DNA of 64,000 bases, taken from positions 98,345,912-98,409,911 of the forward strand of contig CM043963.1 in NCBI GenBank assembly GCA_014529385.2. The letters run 5' to 3'. Below the pieces are notes generated by a model, which was given only the letters and a program-made list of their open reading frames with translations, did not search any database and was not told the DNA's origin. Position 1 is the stretch's first letter. Every line of letters begins with the position of its first letter. Positions 12,160 through 23,314 of the stretch are shown here, piece by piece. The position numbers and the translations under genes are program-made. Source of the DNA: Adiantum capillus-veneris (Eukaryota > Streptophyta > Polypodiopsida > Polypodiales > Pteridaceae).

Positions 12160-12336
12160 TGTCAGGACAAGGGTCCTACGGGGCAAGGCCCAACCTAGGG
12201 GGTCAGGGACCTAGGCCAAGGGCCTGGACTGGACCAGTGTGGACTGGGGATCCGCTTAGGGCAAGAGCTAGGAGCTAGGCCTATATAAAGGGCGGTAGGG
12301 AGGAGGATCCTATGTCTCAGTTCCCTAGGTCTTATA
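12160..12336 (+). repeat. 3' LTR (177 bp)
   Basis: Same length as the 5' LTR, with about five substitutions by eye. It keeps the TATATAAA box (about 12282). It is followed by the right GACCT target copy at 12337-12341. Confidence 0.9.
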
Positions 12337-12564
12337 GACCTTGGGAGCATTAGTTTAGTAGGACGGATTAGGTGAAGGATCCTTGAGACTAGCTTGTGGT
12401 CCGTAAGGGTATCATCTAAGTAAAAAGTAGAGATTTGAGACTAAAGGCTGAAGTTTTCACTTTCTGTACTCTTTTTTCATGTTCAATAGGAGTAGGGTAA
12501 GTAGAAAACCATCAGGATTGCATCTGATTTGAGGTGCACTAAGAAAACCACAAAAATAGTCAGA

Positions 12565-14157
12565 TCTATCTTAGGCGACGGGCCTAAGATAGAGAGAGGA
12601 GGGTTTTGGGATTGAAACCCAAAAATTGAACTTGCAAGGTAGTAGACCAACTTTTTTAGACCATCCCCATTGATTTTGAAAACATTTGGATCACTGAAAG
12701 GCCTAGTCAAGCCCAAAATTGGAAAAAGCCGTCGCAGACTTCAGAGAAAATTAACAAGGAAAAGTCAAGTCAGTCTAAAACTTGAAACCAGGGTGTGGAT
12801 AAATCCTAAAACTTGTGGGAAAATCAATCTATGAGGAAAAAAGTGAAAATGGTCAAAATCTGGCAGAGTTTTATCTTAGGCGCACCAAAGATAGAGATCT
12901 CTCCAGAGAAAGTATTTTGCCAAAATTTCAACTCACAGTGTCTATTTAGACCACAATACATCTCCTAAGCAAGTTTCATCAAATTTGGACTTGTGCAAGG
13001 GTAAAAATACCAAGAAAACTAGAAACCTTGACTACAGGATTGAAAAGGGTGACAAAACACTGATAAACTGTCCAAACTTTGTGAAACTCAGTGAGCAAGC
13101 TTAGAATCACATATAAGAACCTAAACAAGTCACATTGGGAAAAAATATGTCGAAACATGGAAATTTTACCTTAGGTGCACCGAAGATAAAATTATCACCA
13201 GCAAAAGGGTAATTTTCTTGATTTGACACCAGGATTACATGTAAAAACCCAAGAAAATCACCTTGGGAAAAAATCTCTTGAAATAGTGAGAATTTATCTT
13301 AGGTGCACATAAGATAAAATTTTCATTAGAAAGGTGATTTTTTATTTTGACACTAGGGCCGGGTTAGCTTTGTCTTATTATAGGAACCCTATTCAAGTGG
13401 TCAAAGTTCAAAATTTGAAGAATTTATATTAGGCACATATAAGATAAATTCTCCACTAGAAAGGTGATTTTTTTATTTTGACACCACGGTTAGCTTTGTC
13501 TTATCATAATAACCCTACTCAAGTTGTCAAAGTTCAAAATTTGAAGAATTTATCTTAGGCACATAAAAGATAAATTTTCTACCAGAAAGGTGATCTTTTA
13601 ATTTTGAAACTAGGGTTAGCTTTGTCTTATCATAATAACCCTATTCAAGTTGTCAAAGTTCAAAATTTAAAGAATTTATCTTAGGCGTACATAAGATAAA
13701 TTCTCTATCAGAAAGGTGATTTTTTAATTTCAAAACCAGGGTTAGCTTTGTCTTATCATAATAACCCTATTGAAGTTGTCAAAATTCAAAGTTTGAAGAA
13801 TTTATATTAGGCGCACAAAAGATAAATTCTCTACCAGAAAGGTGATTTTTGGCAAAATTTTCATTGACATAGCTTCCATTGAACATTATAGAGCTCTTGA
13901 GCAAGTTTGAACAATTTTGAAGCTGTGTAAAGACTTGAAACACCAAAACACATGGAAACCTTCAAGAGGAGACAAAAAGGGATGGTAAACCACTCACATA
14001 TAGTTCAAACTTTGTGAAACTCAGTGAAGTGACTTGAAACTACATGTAAAAACCTGGGAAAATTACGTTGGGAAAAAATCTCTTGAAATAGTAAAATTTT
14101 ATCTTTGGTGCTCCGAAGATAGAAATTTTATCTTTGGTGCTCCAAAGATAGCTTTTT
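12565..14157. repeat. Field of palindromic TTTATCTTAGG motifs
   Basis: About ten copies of a palindromic motif occur in 1.6 kb, with arms TTTATCTT and AAGATAAA around an AGGTGCACC-like centre. The cleanest is 12565-12593: 12-bp perfect arms (TCTATCTTAGGC and its complement) around GACGG. Others start near 12871, 13162, 13291, 13421, 13547, 13674, 13799, 14096 and 14126. The copies at 13162 and 14096 extend to about 32 bp as near-perfect palindromes. Some are in a tandem array, but the outer ones have different surroundings, so the motif is repeated in its own right. No coding potential is seen. Confidence 0.85.
13293..13860. repeat. 126-bp tandem repeat array, about 4.5 copies
   Basis: Copies start at about 13293, 13423, 13549, 13675 and 13801, giving a period of 126 bp (130 for the first). 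Each starts with the palindromic motif, then has a GAAAGGTGATTTTTT block, a TTAGCTTTGTCTTATCATAA block, and TCAAAGTTCAAAATTTGAAG. The last copy is cut after GGTGATTTTT. Copies differ by scattered substitutions. Confidence 0.92.
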
Positions 14158-14531
14158 ATCACTAAGGGTACATGTGATTGCAGATCAAGCTATTTAGAGC
14201 CATAGTTTTTTATCATTCAAATTCTAATGCATTTGATCTAGAGGTGCCCAACTCTTGTGTGTCTAGAAAGTATTCGACTACCATAATTGCTTGGGCACAA
14301 TATATTTTTTCAGCCTAAGAAGGAGGAATTTTACCATGCAACAAAAGAATCTGTGAGGGGGCAACTTTACAAGCCAACACAGCATGGACTCAAGTCGAGC
14401 CAAGAGTTCAAGTGGACCATAGCTAATCAATGGCAGTAGCAAAGACATAAATGCAATAGAGTAAGTTTTACAGGTCTATGGCTACAATGGAGATAAGGTT
14501 TTGTATACAAATTTAGAAGGCCATAAGTATC
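14158..14531. other. No recognisable gene
   Basis: Short flank between the palindrome field and a gypsy LTR. One plus-strand frame around 14310-14410 is open for about 35 codons but matches nothing I know. Confidence 0.4.
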
Positions 14532-15314
14532 TGTTGTATCATTGGGGACTTGCTGTGCACTGCGTGTGAGCCACTAAGGCTGCAAACATGCAACCCGTGA
14601 GTGGGGAACCTCGGGAATGCAAACAGTGCGTCACTCACCTTTGTCTTTCTGTCGTCGCAGGAATCTGGTGCTGTTGTGAAGAGGGAGTCCGCTGATGTTG
14701 CTGCTCAACCACCTCGCCGCCGTCAATGTTGCCGCAAGGCTCAATCACATACAATCCCCCCCTCCCCCCCCCTCTCTCTCTCTCTCTCGCATACACACAC
14801 GCACTCGTGAGCACACAATGGAGAAGGAGATAGAGATAAGGCAAGAACACTCTCTTTAGCATGGACCTCTCAGAATGAGGGATTTAGGTGACAATGACCT
14901 TTTTACATGGGTTTGGCCCATTCACACATGACGTCCATACTAGCCGGTCAAAGTAAAACTTATTGTCAATTGAGATATGTGGTGCACCTCTCATCAACGA
15001 TCACCCAATCACCTATAGGATCGACAAGCCCGGACCCTCACTCAAAACAATGTGATATGGCGTCCGTGGGTGTTAACTAAGATGACGTCCATTTGTCAAG
15101 GTCAGAACCAAGCGATGGGGAGCGTTGGACAGTCACCAAGCCTCCTATTCGCCCGATGCTGAATCCATTGTCGCTTGTGATGACTTTAACACCAAGGTTA
15201 GCACCAAGCAATGGGGAGAATTGGACAGTCACCAAGCCTCCTATTTGCCCGATACTGACTCCACTGCATGACCTATAATCACATTATCACAAGGGTCTTC
15301 GTCATCAATTAACA
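14532..15314 (-). repeat. 3' LTR with an extra 240-bp insert
   Basis: It aligns with the LTRs at 19269-19875, 50540-51124 and 58442-59007 through shared blocks (GTGCACTGCGTGTGAGCC, the CT/CA microsatellite, GGAGAAGGAGATAGAGAT, the CATTCACACATG block). Unlike them, it has about 240 extra bases between its GTTAAC near 15072 and its terminal AATTAACA at 15314, containing a 96-bp duplication. Confidence 0.75.
15107..15270. repeat. Tandem duplication, 96-bp period, inside the LTR
   Basis: ACCAAGCGATGGGGAG at 15107 recurs as ACCAAGCAATGGGGAG at 15203. Both are followed by TTGGACAGTCACCAAGCCTC, CTATT.GCCCGAT and an ACTGAATCC/ACTGACTCC-type block. The second copy is incomplete. Confidence 0.85.
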
Positions 15315-15328
15315 TGCCTCCCTTCCTG
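15315..15328 (-). promoter_or_regulatory. Polypurine tract (minus strand)
   Basis: Read on the minus strand, CAGGAAGGGAGGCA abuts the LTR start TGTTAATTG. The same tract, with one more G, stands at the matching place in the related element (51125-51138). Confidence 0.85.
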
Positions 15329-15467
15329 ATGTAGATAACTTCCTTGGAAGCTAGTGAGGTGAAGCCCGTTCATCAAGGTGATATGCATCTGGGATAGATT
15401 ATTTACATATCACTTCATTTATAAAATGAGTGCCATTATCGCTCACAATTTAAAGGGGACAACCAAA

Positions 15468-16986
15468 TCACGTAATAACCTTGAAGAGAGTTCCTGCAAT
15501 TAGAGAATAAGGTTCACATTTATTTAACAGTTTTTGAGCTATATTCTTACGAAGCTCCTTGGGTGGAAAATAATTAATTAGAAAGTTCACAATCTTCTCA
15601 CTCCATTCGGGCATGGTCTCGACTAGGAATAGGGAAGTATCGGGCAATTCATCATCGACTCCAGTAGGGGCTTCACCATTGGGTATGCGAGACAAATGAT
15701 CCACCATGACATGTATTTTACCAGGTCTCACCATAACGGTAAAATCAAACTAAAGAAGAATTAACAACCATCGTGTAATTCTTCCCATGGAACAAGGTTT
15801 ATTTACTAGATACAACAAGGCTTGATGATCCACATAGGAAAAAAAATTGTTGGCAAGGAGATAGTAGCAAAATTTCTTTGCTGCATAAATCATAGCTAAA
15901 CCTTCCCGCTCTGTAGTGGTGTAGTTTCTCTCAGCATCATTCAATTGACGACTTGCAAAGCTAATGGGGTAGTCCAATTTATGTTCTCTTGGTTGAGCTA
16001 GAACACACCCAATAGAAAAGTTTGATACATCAATATGCACATGGAAAGTTACATTCCAATCGGGCACTCATAGAATGGGAGTGCTTTGTCAAGGTCTTTT
16101 TCAATGACTCATAAGCATGGTCACACTCCGTGGTCCAGTGGAACTCAATAAGAAGTTTCTACAAAGGACGAGCTATCTTGGCAAAGTTTAAAATAAACCT
16201 TCGGTAATAACCAACATGGCTCATGAACCTTTGAACTCCTTTATAGTTTGTAGGTGATGGAAAATCAGCAATGGCTTTAATTTTTCTCTCATCTGTGGAA
16301 ATCCCATTTTTGGACACTATATGCCCTAAAAGGACTCCATGTTTAACCCAAAATTGGCATTTAAAAGGGTTTAAGGAGATGTGATACAATCTGCACTTCT
16401 CAAACACTTTTCGTAAACATTATAGAGGTTCTTTCCAAGAAGAATAAACACAAAAGTCATCTAAGAAAGCTTCACAAAACTCCGTCAAATATTCTCTAAA
16501 AGCAATGTTTATTAATCTTTGGAAGGTAGCAGGAGCATTGGTTAAGCCAAAAGCCATAACACGAAATGCGAACACTTCAAATTCGGTTATAAAAGCCGTT
16601 TTAGCATGGTCCTCTAGTGCAATTGTGATATGATTGTGTCTAGAGCACCCATCTAAAAAGATATAAGCTTCCTTTCCTGCAACTCTTTCAAGCACATGTT
16701 CTGAATATGCCAAAGGGTAATGGTCCCTCCTAGTGGCAGCATTGACCTTCTTGAGATCCACGCACACTCTGAGTTTCCTATTCTTTTTCGGCACAATCAC
16801 TATTGGAGACACCCATTCTGAGTGCTCAATAGGGTATATGAATCCACATGTGACAATCTTTTCAATCTCTTCTTGAACAATCTTTGCATACTTAGGATTC
16901 ATTGGGTAGGGTCGTTGTTGGGCTGGTTTAGCCATGATATTCATGGGAATCGTGTGTTGCACCACAGAAGGTGAAACACCTTTCAT
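15468..16986 (-). pseudogene. Gypsy reverse transcriptase and RNase H, broken
   Basis: The RT fingers and palm are read at 16986-16420: RPYPMNPKYAKIVQEEIEKI, the VNAA/RRDHYPL region, a FLDG block and the catalytic motif FLDDF (the family's form of YMDD). RT continues in another frame at 16407-16159 with LLGHIVSKNGISTDERKIKA and FMSHVGYYRRFILNFAKIARPL (cut here for length). RNase H follows at 16067-15750 with HIDVSNFSIGCVL, the TTTEREGLAMIYA block and VDHQALLYL. At 15734-15468 comes DHLSRIPNGEAP and the family linker PEWSEKIVNFLINYFPPKEL. The integrase that should follow is absent; the polypurine tract comes only about 140 bp later. Several stops and frame changes mean it is not functional. 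Confidence 0.88.
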
Positions 16987-17034
16987 ATCATGATATGTCC
17001 AAGAAAATATATCCTTGAATTCCTTGAGGAGTTC

Positions 17035-18064
17035 TTAAAGTACATACTCCTCAATCTCTGTCAGATCTTGGGCAATGAAAACAGGTTTGGACTCTTCTCT
17101 AGGGTTTGCTAACTCTATCTCCTTAACTATCACTGGACCATCATAGACTCCATTGCTTCCATCAATAGGTTTTCTTTGAGCCTTTGTATACACAACCTTA
17201 TACTCTTTCATTGTGTAGGATTTGAAATGTTCAGGTGCAGAGTGTAAGTCTGTGGGATCTTGTTGTTCTATGGACTGTGATTTCTCTTCTGCTTCCTTTT
17301 GTTGTTGACCTAACTCTTGATTTTGTCGTCTCCTTATGGTATGGCTCAACTTTGGCTTCTCTGTAGCCTCTAGCTGTGCGATGTCAATGGGTTGTGGACA
17401 ACACCACATAACACTTTGAAGGTATTCCCCCCAGTTATCTACCATCTTTCGATGAGCATCACATGCCCCTATATAATTAAGCCATTCTGCGATAGATTTC
17501 TTTTCATTTATTCTAGTACACACATTTTCTCGATAGCGTAGACTCTTGTATCTCTTACTCTTCTTGTCTAATTTTTGATTATGGACGATCTCTAGTGAAG
17601 AGTCAAGATGAATTGCTACTCATGTCTTCTGCTCTCCTGGATAGATTGTCATCTAGAGTACCACTGGGCCTTGAATGGTTTGTCCCCACATTTGCATTAA
17701 GATTTAACTCAGATTCTTCGTCCTCAGAATCAATTTCAATTGATGATTTTGACTTCAAATTGTGTGCACTGTAGTCTTGTGATACGCTACTGGTTTCAAT
17801 GGCAGTAAAGCCTTCATCTTGTAGGTCCTTAGAAGCTATATGCATTGCTTCTATCATATTTAAAGGTACAAGTGGTGGCATTTCATCCCCCTCAGGTGTT
17901 ACCCAGGTCGTCCCCCTATTTCCCCGAGTGTCTATGGTTATCGCGAGGTGGACCCAATCCACATTGTCAAACTCAATCATCCTAGGTAGGGCTATTTTTT
18001 GAAGGCTTCGACACCCTTTGGAGGCACGATAGACAATTGAAAAATCTTTAAGTAGCCCTTCCAA
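17035..18064 (-). pseudogene. Gypsy linker between protease and RT, broken
   Basis: Two frames, 18064-17603 (153 codons) and 17523-17035 (162 codons), lie upstream of RT. The first contains FDNVDWVHLAITIDTRGNRG and TTWVTPEGDEMP, which also occur near the C-terminal half of the gag-protease frame at 52899-54476, so the two elements are one family. The second is Gln/Glu-rich and ends in PREESKPVFIAQDLTEIEE, the usual pre-RT phrase of Athila/Tat-like pol. No protease active site is left. The role of the DNVDWVHLA region is unknown to me. Confidence 0.75.
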
Positions 18065-18173
18065 TTTTTGCCTAAATATAGCTTAATGAAGGATTGGTAA
18101 ATATTTATCCTTCAAATTAATGATAAGAATACCCTTCCAAAATAAGAGTCTGATTCCCATGTATCCTTTTAAA

Positions 18174-18910
18174 CTAGTACTGGTATTGGTAGCTTTCCCT
18201 TCCATTGGTACTGGAACTAGTCTCAGATTTTTAGTGTTGTATTGGTACTGGTACTTGTACATCTACACTGCTAAACTTGTACACTGGTACTAGTAAGTTA
18301 AGGGTTTTTTCCTCTCCCTTCTGAGCTGGTTACTGGTACTGGTACTGGCCGGTTCTAGCACTTCTAGTACTAGTCTCATGTACTATACTTTTTTTCTCCT
18401 CTTTTTTCTTTGGTCTCAAATTTTTGAGCTAGTACTGTATTGTACTAGTATTGTACTAATACAATACTGGTACTATATTTTACTTTATTGGTATTGTGCT
18501 AGTACTGGTACACACAATGGTATGGTACTGCTCTTGGACACTCACAAACTAAATCAACCAGCTCAGTGGTACTGGTACTACTGGTAGGGCAGACACTAGG
18601 TACTCGTACTGGTAATGGTATACTAGTATTGGTACTGGATCTGGTAATATTGATACTGCTACCACTACTGGTACTAGCACTGGTACTGGTCTCAGATTTC
18701 AGTGTTGTACTAGTACTATTGGCACGAGTATACTGGCAGTACATGTGCTGCACTGTACTACTGGTTGTAGTGGTACTAGTCTCAAATTTTCAGTGTTGTA
18801 CTGGTACTGATAAGTTTAAAGGGGTCCCCCCCCTCCCCCCTCTTTGAGTTGGTTTATTGGTACCGGTATACTAGTATATTGGTATTGGTACTGGTATACT
18901 GGTACTTGAT
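18174..18910. repeat. Degenerate TACTGG hexamer field
   Basis: About 740 bp dominated by permutations of GGTACT / GTACTA / TATTGG (for example GGTACTGGTACTGGCC). The array is interrupted several times by a non-repeat block containing CTCAGATTTTTAGTGTTG, GTCTCAAATTTT or CAGTGTTGTACTGG-like text, so it may consist of higher-order units of roughly 200-400 bp. It lies inside the gypsy element between the primer site and the pol remnants, where gag would be expected. Open frames across it (Tyr/Trp/Leu/Val-rich) are artefacts. Confidence 0.9.
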
Positions 18911-19246
18911 AATGTTTTTTACCTTTTTTCTGTGGATAATGTTCAATTGCGTGGCACCGAGCTTACGCACAGAGCCTGTCTCAAGCACGCACACTAGTGC
19001 ACCTCCGAAAACTCTATCTAAGCTTTCTATAGCTAAAAAACACTAATTAACACTACTTAACACTACACACACATTGTCTAACACCGCAAACTACACATAG
19101 ACAAAATAGTCAACCTTCTGCTCGCTGTCCAATGCACATTACAGCCACTTAATAGACCTTAATGCCAACTCAAAAAACACCTAAACAGATGAAAAAATGG
19201 CTTAAAGAGGTAGCACTGAGTGCTCCTCAAGCTTAGTGCAAGGCAT

Positions 19247-19264
19247 TCCCCGGCAGCGGTGCCA
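19247..19264 (-). promoter_or_regulatory. Primer binding site, tRNA-Asp type
   Basis: On the minus strand TGGCACCGCTGCCGGGGA, separated from the LTR end by four bases. It differs at two positions from TGGCGCCGTTGCCGGGGA, the complement of the 3' end of plant tRNA-Asp, the usual primer of Athila-like elements. Confidence 0.85.
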
Positions 19265-19268
19265 AAAA

Positions 19269-19509
19269 TGTGCGCTTCGCCACATGTGTCGAAGGCTGGG
19301 AACTTACCTGTGCACTACGTGCGAGCCTCAAATGGTTGCAAGCACACAACTAGAGAGTCCTAGAAATCTCAAAGAAACAATGGTGTATCACTCACCGCTC
19401 AACGCTTTCGTTGTGAAGGATCCTGTGCTACAAAGAAGAAGGAGTCGCTGCCAATGCCGCGCTGAACCGCCTCGCCGCCGCTGATGCCATCGCAATGCTC
19501 AAACACACA

Positions 19510-19559
<50 letters not shown>

Positions 19560-19875
19560 CATACACACATACACATACACACGTGAGCACACAAAGGAGA
19601 AGGAGATAGAGATGGAGCAATAGCACTTCTTAGCTTGCACCTCCCAGAATGAGGATTTTTAGGTCAATGGGACCTTTTATAATAGTTTGATCCATTCACA
19701 CATGGGCGCCCACAATGGCCGGTCGTTGTAAAACTACCATAAAAATAAGATAAGTGGTGCGCCTCTCATTGGCTATCACCTACACACCTATTGGACCGAC
19801 AAGCCCAATCCATAACTCAATGAAATAAATAATATACGTCCATCGAAGGTGATAGTGTGTCTGTGAGGGTTAACA
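19269..19875 (-). repeat. 5' LTR (607 bp)
   Basis: In plus coordinates it starts TGTGCGCTTCG and ends GAGGGTTAACA, so on the minus strand it runs TGTTAACC...GCACA. It carries a 44-bp (TC)n array at 19513-19556 at the same site as the microsatellites in the other three LTRs of this family. Confidence 0.88.
19513..19556. repeat. (TC)22 microsatellite in the LTR
   Basis: A pure dinucleotide array, followed directly by CATACACACATACACATACACAC. The adjoining CT-then-CA arrangement is shared by all four LTRs of the family. Confidence 0.95.
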
Positions 19876-20659
19876 CTAGGCTAAGTGTCCCGACATGTGG
19901 GAATTCCTCAATCACATGACAACTTTAAGTACATCAACACCCAAAAGGAAGGACAAAAGTGGCTAGACACCAGGACATTTGCACTGATGTGCTAGGATTC
20001 TATTGGTGGATAGCCTAGTTCAACTCTCACTTGCTGCTATCCTTTTTAGAGAGGAACTATATGTAGCCTTTTTGGGCATACTTTTTTTTGCACAGCAAAA
20101 CGATGTACTCTATCGCATTTTGTCGAACTTGTTGCCATCTACTTTGCCTAAAATTAGATGTCTTATGCTATCATCTCCACTCTAGATCACACATGTTGAT
20201 GCATCCTACGTCACAAATGCAAGGGATTTTGATCTCGGTCTCCTTAAGTTGGGACGTTTACCCTAGACTTATCAAAGACTGCAAAAAAAGAGATATCAAT
20301 CAATAAAAGAAAATAGCCACACTATAAAAGCTCCCACTTGGGGAAAACCTACCTTAATCATGCATGATAGGAATCAACACAGAAAAATATAGTCACTATG
20401 CACAAATCATATATGCTTGCAACAACCACAAAATGGCCCAATGCAATTTGTCACTTGAATGGCAACAAGAGTGTATAAGTGGTATAAACCACTTAAGCAA
20501 AAAGGTTTATGCATCATAAGTGCATACGACACTATAATCAACCAAGTTGAGACACAAGAGTTGTTTTGCAAATCCTTTCACCTGGCCCTTTTGTGTCCAC
20601 TCAAAGATAAAACCTCAACATCAAATGTCCCACTTGCATCCACTATAAATTACCCATGA
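19876..20659. other. No recognisable gene
   Basis: Sequence between two unrelated gypsy remnants. Short open frames at 20003-20185 and 20459-20659 have no recognisable motif. It could be the leader or gag region of the gypsy copy that follows, decayed beyond recognition. Confidence 0.4.
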
Positions 20660-22800
20660 CAACAATGCTATTTCAAGTCAAAGGTAAAAAAATTGTGTTG
20701 GGGAATTTTTGAGTTTGGAACGCACATAGAGTACTTATCACTTTATTGAAATCCCTATCTCTCATTGAGATCTCTGTATAATACACCCATTTAAAGTTTG
20801 GAACAGTTGCCAGTGGGGTGGTATCATATAAAATTTTCCCAATTTTGGGCCCTCGGTTTGCGATCTTGGAAACATCAAAATGAGGTGTGGATATTATGAC
20901 TCTTATGAGGAATAAAACACAACATTTGATGCTCATAGGAGCAACAGATTTTGTTAAGTAGAATATCATAAGGAGATTTATGAGACCTCCTTCCACAAAG
21001 ATGAAAAATCCTACAAAACAAAGCAAGTCAAAAACCAAAGGCACAATTGAGACATCCTCTAGGATGACAAAAATTGAGCGTAAGTGAGAATATGAAAAAT
21101 TGACACAAACCTTAAAAGAGGTTTGGAAAACCAAGACGGAGAGTGAAGGGGGCTAAAAAATTGATCAATTTGAAGTACCCTCTCAATACAAGAGATACAC
21201 CGTACAAGATCAAAAGATAGTAGTTCAACAACCAATTCTGGAACTCAACAAACGAGGGACATCTTATGACGGTCTTGAGAAAGCCAAGTGCGTAGATTTA
21301 GCTAAACTAGGAGAGAATCAAAACCCACATATATTGCCACTGACCTCACTGAGGAGGAAGAGCAGCCTTGATAGCCACACTCAAGGAATATATGAGAGGA
21401 ATCAAAATCCACATATATTGCCGCTGACCTCACTAAGAAAAAAGAGAAGCTCTTGATGGCCACACTCAAGGAATATAGAGACGTGTTTGCATGGTCCTAC
21501 AAAGATCTTAAGGGTGTAGATCTTGACATTTTTCCACACACAATACGCCTTAAAAGTGATGCAAAACCTTGCAGGGAACGCCCATATACATATAATGGAA
21601 CCTTTGCGAAGAAGATCAAGGAGGAGACAGACAAGATTAAAGAAGGAGAATTTATCTATGAGATTGAGCACATAGATTGGGTTTTACCAATTGTGATAGT
21701 ATCCAATAAAAAGAAGAAGCTACGAGTATGTATGAATCTCAAGCAGGTAAATGCAGCTATGATAAGAGCTCGATAAGGGACAACTATCTCCTGCCTATTA
21801 CAAATCATGTGATAGAATGAGTTGCGGTTAAGGAAGAGTTTAGATTTCTTGATGGCTTTTTAGGCTATAACAAGACTGCCATAAAGCTAGAGGATCAGCA
21901 TAGGACAACTTTGCTACATAATGGGGCATATTTGCTTACAGAGTGATGCCATTTGGCTTAACAAATGCACGTGCCACATTCCAAAGGATGACGAGCCATG
22001 GTTTCAAGGAGTAACTAAGACTATTCGTAGATATTTAAATGTATGGCTTATGCGTGCATTCTCTATTGAGGAGTGAGCATATAGAACACTTGAAAAAGAT
22101 CTTTGAAAGTATAGAACATATCGTATTTTCTTAAACCTAGAGAAACATGCCTTCATGGTAAGACATGAAAAGATTCTAGGCCACATTGTGTCCAAGAACG
22201 GTAGTTCTATGGATCTTGAGAAGATTTAAGTGATTATTGCTCTACCAAGACCTACAAAAGTTAGGGAGGTACAAGACTTTATGGGCCATTGTGGATATTA
22301 TAGACGATTCATCTATATGTATGCAATTATTGCCAAACCTCTATACTCCCTTATCACAAAATTTGAGAGGACTAATGAATGTGAGGAAGAATTCCAAACA
22401 TCAAAGTAGAGATTGATTTTTGCTCTAACTTTGAAGCCTCATGATTGGACAGAAAATATTCATGTCCACATACATGCATTAACTTATGTTATATGATACA
22501 TTCTAGTGCAGCTTGGAGAGAGAAACATGGATTTTCCTATATGTTACTCTGATAGATAGTTAAATAGTGCGAAAAAGAATTATACAACCACAAAAAGAGA
22601 AGGATTATGGATGATTTATTTTGTAAAGAAGTTTAGACACTACCTTCTTGCAAAAAAAAAAAAAGTATTCTTCATGGATTATCAGACACTATTGTACTTG
22701 GTGAGAAAACCTTGCAATACATGATTTCACAGTTGTGGTGAAAAAAGGAATTGCTCATTAGAGGGCTGACCATTTGTCAAGGTTGACTCATGGGGATGCA
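20660..22800 (+). pseudogene. Gypsy pol remnant, copy 1 (protease end, RT, RNase H)
   Basis: A decayed Athila/Tat-like pol. From about 20785 a protease-to-RT linker is readable in pieces, then the pre-RT phrase KEYRDVFAWSYKDLKGVDL (about 21470-21530), then RT with IYEIEHIDWVLPIVIVSNKK, LRVCMNLKQVNAAM, a FLDGF-like block near 21850 and RVMPFGLTNARATFQRM near 21950. RT continues to about 22400 (GHIVSKNGSSMD, FMGHCGYYRRFIYMYA). RNase H is at about 22440-22740 (NYTTTKREGLWMIYFVKKFR, cut; HYLLAKK). Stops and frameshifts are frequent. An 83-bp tandem duplication at about 21311-21475 repeats the sequence before the RT. No integrase follows. Confidence 0.85.
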
Positions 22801-23314
22801 CCCACGGGATTGATGATAACTTGCTTGTGATACATATCTTCTTAACATTGACAGATGGTACCATTTCCTAAGGAATTGTTTGAGCCTTTTGGCTAGAATT
22901 AAATAGTGGCTACTCTAGATGTATGTGTGAATGAGGTAATCCCAATGAAATTTTGTGACAAAGAGGCAATGATATAGCACCCTTCCAGATGGCGAGCGTC
23001 ATCGCGGATTCAGGGTCAAAGGCCAAGCACTTAGATACACATGAAGCTATTGAGTATAAAAAATGTATAGTTGTTGATATTTTCATTAGGGATTTGAGCG
23101 ACAAAAACAAGGAAGATTTGTAGGATTCACAAGATAATGAACCTCCAGAGTTAGATTCAGACGATGAACAAACAAGTAACTATGAAAACAAAACAAAATC
23201 AAAACAAGAAGAGGTGATCTTCTATGATTTTTCTAACCAAAAGCCCAAACGACAAGAAAGGTATCACACAAAATGAGTGAGGAAGCAAAATCAAACTAGA
23301 GGAAGATCTAAGCC

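Larger units (their letters stand above)
7009..12336 (+). mobile_element. Complete short-LTR element, apparently non-autonomous
   Basis: A 5,328-bp element with two 177-bp LTRs (7009-7185 and 12160-12336), an initiator-Met primer site, a polypurine tract before the 3' LTR, and a perfect 5-bp target duplication GACCT (7004-7008 and 12337-12341). The LTRs differ at about 5 of 177 positions by eye, so the insertion is fairly young. Despite 4.97 kb of interior I see no gag, protease, RT, RNase H or integrase motif on either strand. It would have to move using proteins of another element, as LARD-like or large TRIM-like elements do. The interior could include captured host sequence (see 7199-12146). 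Confidence 0.9.
14532..19875 (-). mobile_element. Athila/Tat-like gypsy element lacking gag and integrase
   Basis: A minus-strand LTR element: 5' LTR at 19269-19875, tRNA-Asp-type primer site at 19247-19264, pol remnants at 18064-15468, polypurine tract at 15315-15328 and 3' LTR to about 14532. The RT sequence is of the plant Athila/Tat type (for example the phrase WVSPIVIVPKKNRKLRVCV). Gag and protease are absent; a TACTGG repeat field fills part of that space. Integrase is lost after the RNase H/linker. The lower end of the 3' LTR is set by alignment to the other LTRs and may be off by tens of bases. I found no clean target duplication. Confidence 0.8.

Noticed and set aside
13293-13860. 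CRISPR-like regular repeats
   Set aside because: Units are contiguous 126-bp tandem copies without unique spacers, in a eukaryotic repeat setting.
18378-19046. Val/Leu/Tyr-rich open frames that resemble membrane proteins
   Set aside because: They are translations of the TACTGG hexamer field.
20673-21134. 153-codon minus-strand frame
   Set aside because: It is antisense to gypsy copy 1, whose sense strand carries recognisable linker text there.
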